From: Bacteroidota bacterium
Lineage (GTDB): Bacteria > Bacteroidota > Bacteroidia > Chitinophagales > Chitinophagaceae
NCBI GenBank assembly: GCA_947461015.1
Contig: CANHIR010000046.1
Location: forward strand, 1-12,281
Direction of reading: 5' to 3'
Length of the DNA stretch: 12,281 bases
Made by a program: the position numbers and the translations under genes. The notes below the pieces were generated by a model. It ran no database searches. It was not told where the DNA came from and saw only the letters and a program-made list of their open reading frames with translations. Shown in pieces: positions 7,205 to 12,281 of the stretch; position 1 is the first letter of the stretch, and each line of letters begins with the position of its first letter.

Positions 7205-8572
7205 ATGCAACCTTCCATTCAACCCTTACGAAGTTATTTTTTGTCTGGTGCTACTCAATCTTATGATTTCAGGTTAAATCAACTTAAAAGACTTAAGAAA
7301 GTAGTCCTTGAACATGAAAAAGAAATTTATCAGGCCCTATTTACCGATTTAAAGAAAACTGATGAGGATGCCTGGGCAACTGAATTGGGCTTTTTCTTGA
7401 GTGAATTAAATCACACCATTGAACATTTGAAAGGTTGGATGCAACCTGACGCGGTAGCTACTAATTTATTAAATCAACCTTCTAGTAGTTTTACCATTCG
7501 CGAACCATTGGGCGTAGTATGTATTATTGCTCCATGGAATTATCCATTTCAATTATTGTTTACTCCCTTAATTGGAGCCATTGCAGGAGGGAACTGTGCA
7601 GTATTAAAACCAAGCGAGTTTGCTCCCGCTACTGCTCAAATAATGGAAAAAATTATTCATGCTTTATTTCCTAATAATTATATTCTTTATGTCCAAGGTG
7701 AGGGTGCAATGGTATTGCCACCACTGTTAACTGAAAACAGGTTTGACCATATTTTTTATACTGGTAGCACTATGGTTGGCAAAATTATATACAAATACGC
7801 TGCTGAACAATTGGTTCCAGTTACACTTGAGTTGGGAGGTAAAAGCCCTGCTGTAATTGCATCCGACGCTAATTTGCGTGTAGCTGCTCGTAGGTTAGCG
7901 AGTCCTAAGTTTTCCAACTGTGGGCAAATGTGTATTGCGCCTGATTATATATTGGTACCAACTCATTTAAAAGATAAGTTCATTGAAGAACTGATCAAAG
8001 CCATTCAGCAATTTTATGGAGTCAATGCAATGGAGTCGGCGCATTATGGTAAAATTATTAACGACAAACAATGGCAGAGGCTTACCGGTTATTTATCAGA
8101 TGGAGAAATTGTGTATGGCGGAAAAACGGATAGAGAAAAATTATTTATTGAGCCCACCATTATGACGGGCATTCATCCGAATGCAAAAATCATGCAGGAT
8201 GAAATATTTGGGCCCATATTGCCGGTGCTAACCTATGAAACGAAGGAAGCGGCTTTGGAAATTATTCAACAAAATCCAAATCCGCTGGCATTTTATGTTT
8301 TCACCGAAAATAAAAAAGATGAACAGTATTGGTTAACCAATGTGCCTTCTGGTGGAGCCTGTGTAAACAATGCCACATTGCATATTACCAACCACAACTT
8401 GCCTTTTGGTGGAAGGGGTTTCAGCGGCACAGGAGGGTATCATGGAAAGTCAAGTTTTGATACTTTCACGCATTTAAAGTCTGTATTAAAAACACCCACT
8501 TGGATAGATCCAAATTTTAAATATCCGCCCTATACTGGTAAAAGTTGGTTGCTTAAAAAATTAATAGGATAA
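7205..8572 (+). CDS. Aldehyde dehydrogenase, class 3 / fatty-aldehyde type
   Basis: A 455-residue NAD(P)-dependent aldehyde dehydrogenase, oxidising aldehydes to carboxylic acids in the cytoplasm or at the membrane surface. Catalytic and cofactor motifs are all present: APWNYP (109-114, N112), KPSE (135-138), GSTMVG (187-192), ELGGKSP (209-215, general base E209) and NCGQMCIAPDY (238-248, nucleophile C243), then DEIFGPILPV near the C-terminal third. The short length, the lack of an N-terminal extension, and the GQxCxAPDY form match class 3 ALDH (ALDH3-like), which prefers medium/long-chain and aromatic aldehydes. The C-terminus ends in a Lys/Leu-rich amphipathic tail (SWLLKKLIG) that might touch the membrane, which is inferred. 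The peroxidase gene starts 19 bp downstream, so the two are probably co-transcribed. Confidence 0.94.
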   Translation: MQPSIQPLRSYFLSGATQSYDFRLNQLKRLKKVVLEHEKEIYQALFTDLKKTDEDAWATELGFFLSELNHTIEHLKGWMQPDAVATNLLNQPSSSFTIREPLGVVCIIAPWNYPFQLLFTPLIGAIAGGNCAVLKPSEFAPATAQIMEKIIHALFPNNYILYVQGEGAMVLPPLLTENRFDHIFYTGSTMVGKIIYKYAAEQLVPVTLELGGKSPAVIASDANLRVAARRLASPKFSNCGQMCIAPDYILVPTHLKDKFIEELIKAIQQFYGVNAMESAHYGKIINDKQWQRLTGYLSDGEIVYGGKTDREKLFIEPTIMTGIHPNAKIMQDEIFGPILPVLTYETKEAALEIIQQNPNPLAFYVFTENKKDEQYWLTNVPSGGACVNNATLHITNHNLPFGGRGFSGTGGYHGKSSFDTFTHLKSVLKTPTWIDPNFKYPPYTGKSWLLKKLIG

Positions 8573-8591
8573 AATCATAAAAAAATCTATC

Positions 8592-9251
8592 ATGATAAAA
8601 ATTGCCATCGCCTTTGGTGTTTTGGTTAGCGCTACATTGTTAATGAAGAAGCCTGGTATGTCTTACAGACAATCTATTTTGAAAACATTGTATCCTGCAA
8701 TCATGTGGACAAGTACGTCAAGTGGAAAAAAACAAATACAAACTAATAATGGCAATGTGGAGCCCATTGTTTCTTTTTATAATTTATCAGCAAAAGATAT
8801 TAATGGCAATGAATTTAAATTTTCAAATTTGAAAGGCAAAAAAGTATTAATTGTAAACACGGCAAGTGATTGTGGATTTACAGGACAATATGAAGCATTG
8901 GAAAAATTAGCACAACAATACGGAGACAAGCTTGTAGTAATTGGTTTTCCAGCCAATGATTTTAAAGAACAAGAAACAAGGAGCAATGCCGATATTGCTA
9001 GCTTTTGTAAAAAAAATTATGGTGTCACTTTCCCGTTAATGGAAAAGTCTATTGTAATTAAAGGAAATCATCAAAATGAAGTACACAAGTGGTTGTCTGA
9101 TATGACGATCAATGGGTGGTGTCATCAGGAGCCTACTTGGAATTTTTGTAAATATTTAGTGAATGAGCAAGGCGTGCTAACACATTATTTTCCGATGACC
9201 GTGGATCCGTTAGCAGCAGAAGTAATTGCAGCAATTGAATCCAGTAAATAA
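8592..9251 (+). CDS. Glutathione peroxidase-like thiol peroxidase with N-terminal membrane anchor
   Basis: A 219-residue GPx-family protein. The core (about 60-215) has NTASDCGFTGQYEALE (89-104) with peroxidatic C94 (Cys type, not selenocysteine), FPANDF (119-124), FCKKNYGVTFP (138-148) with candidate resolving C139, and PTWNFCKYLV (181-190) carrying W183 and N184 of the active-site tetrad. The usual Gln of the tetrad (FPCNQF) is Asp here (D123), and the neighbouring Cys is Ala; similar FPAND forms occur in other bacteria. About 55 residues precede the core, starting with a hydrophobic helix (3-18) followed by KKPG, which suggests a signal anchor or uncleaved signal and a membrane/periplasmic location. 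Cys-type bacterial GPx usually use thioredoxin. It follows the aldehyde dehydrogenase gene; together they would remove lipid hydroperoxides and the aldehydes they yield. Confidence 0.9.
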   Translation: MIKIAIAFGVLVSATLLMKKPGMSYRQSILKTLYPAIMWTSTSSGKKQIQTNNGNVEPIVSFYNLSAKDINGNEFKFSNLKGKKVLIVNTASDCGFTGQYEALEKLAQQYGDKLVVIGFPANDFKEQETRSNADIASFCKKNYGVTFPLMEKSIVIKGNHQNEVHKWLSDMTINGWCHQEPTWNFCKYLVNEQGVLTHYFPMTVDPLAAEVIAAIESSK

Positions 9252-9259
9252 TTTATCAA

Positions 9260-10300
9260 TTAATTAATTGGACAATGTTCGTGGTAATTTTCTAAAACAA
9301 TTTTACCCGATTCAATCACCATGCCTTTGTATTGTTCTTTTATCTCGTCTAATACCGCTTCAATTTCTAAAGGGTCGGTGATGCGCACTAGTTTTGCACG
9401 ATAATCTTTAATACTTGGCAAGCCTTTTAAGTAATTGGCATAATGTCTTCTCATCTCATTAATACCAGCAATAGGGCCTTTCCAAGCAAGGGATTTTTGT
9501 AAATGTTTTCTAGCCACTTCAACTCTTTCTTCAATGGTTGGGTCTGCTCTTTTAGTGCCTGTTTCAATAAAATGTTTTATCTCTCTAAAAATCCATGGAT
9601 ACCCAATGGCTGCACGACCTATCATGACACCATCAACACCATATTTATTTTTATACTCCACCGCTTTTTCTGGTGAATTGATATCTCCATTGCCAAAAAT
9701 TGGAATGGTAATGCGCGGATCATTTTTTACTTCTCCTATCAGGGTCCAGTCGGCTTCCCCTTTATACATTTGCATACGCGTACGACCATGAATAGCCAAT
9801 GCTTTAATACCTACATCCTGCAAGCGTAATGCTACCTCTCTAATATTTTTACTGCTTTCATCCCAACCCAATCTTGTTTTTACGGTTACTGGAAGATTGG
9901 TACTTTTCACAACTGCTTCGGTTAGTCTAACCATTAAATCCAAATCCTTTAAAACACCCGCACCAGCCCCCTTCATGGCTACTTTTTTTACTGGGCAACC
10001 AAAATTAATATCAATTAAATCGGGGTTCACCGTGTCTACAATTTTAGTACACAAGGCCAATGCTTCTTCATCACCTCCAAATATCTGTATGCCAATTGGG
10101 CGCTCGTAATCGTAAATATCAAGTTTCTGTTTGCTTTTAATGGCATCCCTAATAAGGCCTTCGCTACTAATAAATTCTGTGTACATTAAATCGGCCCCAT
10201 TGTCTTTGCACACTGCTCTAAATGGGGGATCGCTAACATCCTCCATAGGAGCTAGTAATAAAGGGAAGTCCGGTAATTGTATATTGCCTATAGAAACCAT
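9260..10300 (-). CDS. dusB: tRNA-dihydrouridine synthase (DusB-like)
   Basis: A 346-residue FMN-dependent tRNA-dihydrouridine synthase that reduces uridines in the D-loop of tRNA using NAD(P)H. Hallmarks in order: LLAPMEDVSDPPFR (15-28), IGIQIFGG (69-76), DINFGCPVKKV (97-107) with catalytic C102, VTVKTRLGW (138-146) with FMN-binding K141, IHGRTR (170-175) with H171, FGNGDI (202-207), and MIGRAAIGYPW near 229-239. The C-terminal helical tRNA-binding domain (about 250-346) contains MRRHYANYLKG. Length and motifs fit the DusB subgroup, usually the only Dus in Bacteroidota. The upstream peroxidase gene is convergent with only 8 bp between stops and no terminator hairpin, so the two transcripts probably overlap. 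It starts divergently from the CPBP protease gene. Confidence 0.95.
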   Translation of the reverse strand: MVSIGNIQLPDFPLLLAPMEDVSDPPFRAVCKDNGADLMYTEFISSEGLIRDAIKSKQKLDIYDYERPIGIQIFGGDEEALALCTKIVDTVNPDLIDINFGCPVKKVAMKGAGAGVLKDLDLMVRLTEAVVKSTNLPVTVKTRLGWDESSKNIREVALRLQDVGIKALAIHGRTRMQMYKGEADWTLIGEVKNDPRITIPIFGNGDINSPEKAVEYKNKYGVDGVMIGRAAIGYPWIFREIKHFIETGTKRADPTIEERVEVARKHLQKSLAWKGPIAGINEMRRHYANYLKGLPSIKDYRAKLVRITDPLEIEAVLDEIKEQYKGMVIESGKIVLENYHEHCPIN

Positions 10301-10314
10301 ATGAATTCGTTATC

Positions 10315-10339
10315 TTGCACCTTGTTGGCGCAAGTGCAA
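10315..10339. repeat. Near-perfect inverted repeat in the dusB/CPBP divergent region
   Basis: TTGCAC-C-TTG (10315-10324) pairs with CAAGTGCAA (10331-10339) over 9 bp, with one bulged C and a 6-nt centre. No T-run follows on either strand, so it does not look like a terminator. It overlaps the predicted minus-strand -7 box by three bases, which would suit an operator, but no regulator is identified. Confidence 0.5.
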
Positions 10340-10344
10340 ATGTA
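10337..10344 (-). promoter_or_regulatory. Possible -7 element of the dusB promoter
   Basis: The minus strand reads TACATTTG, an exact match to the Bacteroidota -7 consensus TAnnTTTG. Transcription would start near 10330, with a leader of about 30 nt before the ATG at 10300. No TTTG is found 19-21 nt upstream, so the -33 half is weak or absent. No matching promoter was seen for the divergent plus-strand gene. Confidence 0.4.
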
Positions 10345-10362
10345 ACAATAAATTGTATTTAG

Positions 10363-11493
10363 ATGAATATAGATAATAGAAGCCTTTTACAAATGAGCCC
10401 AGCCATGCGCTTTGTTATATTTTTTATGGTAACGGCGATAAGTTTGATTTTAGGGGGGCTCATTAGCTTTTCAATGGCTGCTTATGTTTTACATATTCCA
10501 TTTAACGATTTGTCTACTGCAATTTTTGATCCTAAAAATGGCAATTTGTTATTGTTTATAAATGCAATCACAATTATCATCTCATTTTTGATACCTAGTG
10601 TAACGGTGGCCTATTTTGCAAAGGGAAATATTGCAAACAATATGGGGTTTTATAAAATTGGCAATAGCAAACAAGTTGTTTGGGTAGTTTTATTGGCCAT
10701 TTCAGGTTTATACTTAAGTGGTGCTTTGGCGAATGTAACCCAACTTATGCCCATGCCAAAAAATCTTACAAATTGGGCAGAAAATTTAGAAGCGTCCTAT
10801 AAAAAAGGAATGGGAGGAGTGATGAACATGAAATCGGTCAATGATTTGATTTCAATTTTAGTTTTAGTAGCTTTCATACCTGCCTTCTTTGAGGAATTAT
10901 ATTTTAGAGGTGGATTGCAAAAAACAATAAAGGATTGGACTGGTAAGCCCATCGTATCTATTGTTATAACAGCCATTATTTTTAGCGCCTTTCATTTTTC
11001 GTTTTATGGTTTTCTGTCTCGAATGGCATTGGGTATAGTGCTTGGTTTTATTTTTGAATACACAAAATCTATTTGGCTTTCTATTTTAATGCATTTTTTA
11101 AACAATGGAATCGCTATTGTTTCTATGTATTTTTTGAGAAACAATCCACAAAAAATGAATGAAGCCATGGATGATAATGGCATGCCTATATACATGGGGA
11201 TTATTGCGTTAGGATTTATCATTTATTTTTTGAGATTGCTTAATGAAAAAAATGCCCAGCTATCTTATCATAAAAAAACGGTTGTCCAAAAGATAGGTGA
11301 TTGGAAAAAAATATATTCAAGTCCAAACCTTTCAAGTGCAACTATCATAGCTAGTATTTTAGAGGAAAATCAATTGCCTGTTAAAGTATTAAATCGAAAG
11401 GATTCTGCATATGTATTTATGGGGGAGGCCGAAGTGTATGTGCCCATAGAATTTGCTGATAAAGCAGCAGCCATTATCGCGGCAAAGGGTTAG
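10363..11493 (+). CDS. CPBP-family intramembrane protease with C-terminal DUF2007-like domain
   Basis: A 376-residue inner-membrane protein of the CPBP (CAAX protease and bacteriocin-processing, Rce1-like) family. Hydrophobic segments lie near 16-42, 61-86, 104-122, 160-176, 196-216, 220-232, 236-257 and 276-291. The three active-site motifs are intact: EELYFR (177-182, catalytic E177/E178 and R182), FSAFH (207-211, H211) and HFLNN (244-248, H244 and N248). After the last membrane helix comes a charged linker, then a soluble domain (about 313-376) with the pattern of DUF2007 ('putative prokaryotic signal-transducing protein'): W-K-x-I-Y-x-S, ATIIASILEE, PVKVLNRKD and a final Val/Ile strand-helix. 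The protease substrate is unknown. cdsA follows 48 bp downstream in the same direction, probably in one operon. Confidence 0.9.
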   Translation: MNIDNRSLLQMSPAMRFVIFFMVTAISLILGGLISFSMAAYVLHIPFNDLSTAIFDPKNGNLLLFINAITIIISFLIPSVTVAYFAKGNIANNMGFYKIGNSKQVVWVVLLAISGLYLSGALANVTQLMPMPKNLTNWAENLEASYKKGMGGVMNMKSVNDLISILVLVAFIPAFFEELYFRGGLQKTIKDWTGKPIVSIVITAIIFSAFHFSFYGFLSRMALGIVLGFIFEYTKSIWLSILMHFLNNGIAIVSMYFLRNNPQKMNEAMDDNGMPIYMGIIALGFIIYFLRLLNEKNAQLSYHKKTVVQKIGDWKKIYSSPNLSSATIIASILEENQLPVKVLNRKDSAYVFMGEAEVYVPIEFADKAAAIIAAKG

Positions 11494-11541
11494 GCACATT
11501 GAACGGTAAGTTGTATATTGAACTAAAATTTATAATAAGTT

Positions 11542-12281
11542 ATGGCATTGAATTTTTCAACTTTTAGAGTAAGAGCATTATCAGCGGTTGTTTTTGTGGC
11601 AATTATGTTGGGTGGTTTGTTTTGGAATGATTGGTCCTTCTTTTTTCTTTTCGCATTTATCGCAGTGGGGTGTTTGTTTGAGTACCAAAAATTATTGGCA
11701 CTGATTGTCCCAAATTACAAAAATGTTTCAAAAATTCATAAATGGGGATTATTATTACTAGCCTTTGTTGTAATGATGACCTTAGCAAAAAATAATTTAG
11801 GCATAAAGGATATAAGTATCAAATATATTGGAAGTCGCATGTCTATTGTTTTAATTGGCATCATGCTGCTAGGCGATATTTTCACCAAAAAAATTAATTT
11901 AGAAAACTGGGCGATTAGTTTTTTTGGGTTGGTGTATATTCCAATGAGCTTGTCTATTTTTTATCAATTAAAGGGATTTATGTTTACTGCAACTCCTTTT
12001 ATGCCTCGTTTTTTTGATATTTCAATTGCCTTGTTAGTGATTATATCTATCTGGTTAAACGATACCATGGCATATATTGTTGGCTCTGTCATTGGTAAAA
12101 AACCACTTTCATCTGTATCTCCTAACAAAACCTGGGAAGGAACGATTGCAGGTATCGTATTATCGGTTTTAATAGTTAGTAATATCAATAATGTAATGAT
12201 ATATTTTGGTTATGGCTGGTGGCAAATTCCAATCCAACAAAACTATATTTTTCTTATTAGTTTAGTGGCAACCGTTGCAGG
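11542..12281 (+). CDS. cdsA: Phosphatidate cytidylyltransferase, 3' end cut by window
   Basis: The first 246 codons of a CDP-diglyceride synthase, open to the window edge. CdsA makes CDP-diacylglycerol from phosphatidic acid and CTP in the inner membrane, the entry to phosphatidylethanolamine and phosphatidylglycerol synthesis. The polytopic hydrophobic pattern, the opening FRVRALSAVV (8-17), the WLNDTMAYIVGSVIGKK segment (171-187, D174) and the family signature SPNKTWEG (193-200) identify it. The C-terminal CDS signature (S-x-x-K-R...KD...HGG...DR) lies beyond the window. The start at 11542 matches the usual N-terminus. No separate promoter or terminator is seen in the 48 bp after the CPBP gene. 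Roughly 30-40 residues appear to be missing by comparison with the usual 270-290. Confidence 0.94.
   Translation, partial: MALNFSTFRVRALSAVVFVAIMLGGLFWNDWSFFFLFAFIAVGCLFEYQKLLALIVPNYKNVSKIHKWGLLLLAFVVMMTLAKNNLGIKDISIKYIGSRMSIVLIGIMLLGDIFTKKINLENWAISFFGLVYIPMSLSIFYQLKGFMFTATPFMPRFFDISIALLVIISIWLNDTMAYIVGSVIGKKPLSSVSPNKTWEGTIAGIVLSVLIVSNINNVMIYFGYGWWQIPIQQNYIFLISLVATVA

Noticed and set aside
9257..9270. Perfect 14-nt palindrome CAATTAATTAATTG at the end of dusB
   Set aside because: It is a simple AATT-type repeat in A/T-rich sequence overlapping the dusB stop; no G/C core or T-run, so neither a terminator nor a convincing operator.
10311..10356. Plus-strand promoter for the CPBP gene (TATCTTGC or TAAATTGT as -7 box)
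   Set aside because: Neither matches TAnnTTTG well, no TTTG lies at proper distance, and TAAATTGT is only 6 nt from the start codon.
1..12281. CRISPR arrays, tRNA/rRNA genes, insertion sequences, attachment sites
   Set aside because: No spaced direct repeats, cloverleaf, transposase-like protein or terminal inverted repeats were seen on reading both strands by eye; a computed repeat and tRNA scan would be more certain.

Overview
This is a low-GC window with no Shine-Dalgarno-like sequence before its start codons (the leaders are A/T-rich). Several promoter-like elements resemble the Bacteroidota form (TTTG, about 20 nt, TAnnTTTG). Gene content fits as well: RRDF-type Tat signals on Gfo/Idh/MocA and TIM-barrel proteins, GMC plus 'gluconate dehydrogenase subunit 3' pairs, and a CPBP protease beside cdsA. 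I infer a Bacteroidota bacterium, perhaps of the Chitinophagaceae/Sphingobacteriia side. No rRNA, tRNA, mobile element or CRISPR is visible, and the longest gap between genes is 162 bp.

Region 1 (about 1-4262, + strand) is a compact four-gene operon closed by a strong hairpin terminator. It encodes a Tat-type hydroxypyruvate-isomerase-like TIM barrel, a GMC-family FAD dehydrogenase with a C-x5-C-x3-C Fe-S-like motif, its small 'subunit 3' partner carrying the Tat-type signal, and a second Tat-type sugar isomerase/epimerase-like TIM barrel. Region 2 (4302-7042, - strand) holds two separately terminated genes: a cytoplasmic class-V PLP enzyme and a Tat-type Gfo/Idh/MocA dehydrogenase. Taken together, the GMC pair, the two exported TIM barrels and the exported Gfo/Idh/MocA protein look like an envelope sugar/glycoside oxidation module, possibly working through keto-sugar intermediates. 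That is an inference from family membership and context; no substrate can be read from the sequence.

Region 3 (7205-9251, + strand) is a likely bicistron of aldehyde dehydrogenase and a membrane-anchored glutathione-peroxidase-like protein, plausibly for peroxide/aldehyde detoxification, with a good promoter upstream. Convergent to it, 8 bp away, is the housekeeping tRNA-dihydrouridine synthase (dusB-like, - strand). Region 4 (10363-end, + strand) starts divergently from dusB. It encodes a CPBP-family intramembrane protease with a DUF2007-like C-terminal domain, followed by cdsA (phosphatidate cytidylyltransferase), cut by the window edge. A near-perfect dyad lies in the dusB/CPBP divergent intergenic region.

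The most interesting material is region 1 plus the Gfo/Idh/MocA gene. The rest is ordinary housekeeping or stress metabolism with a few local oddities.
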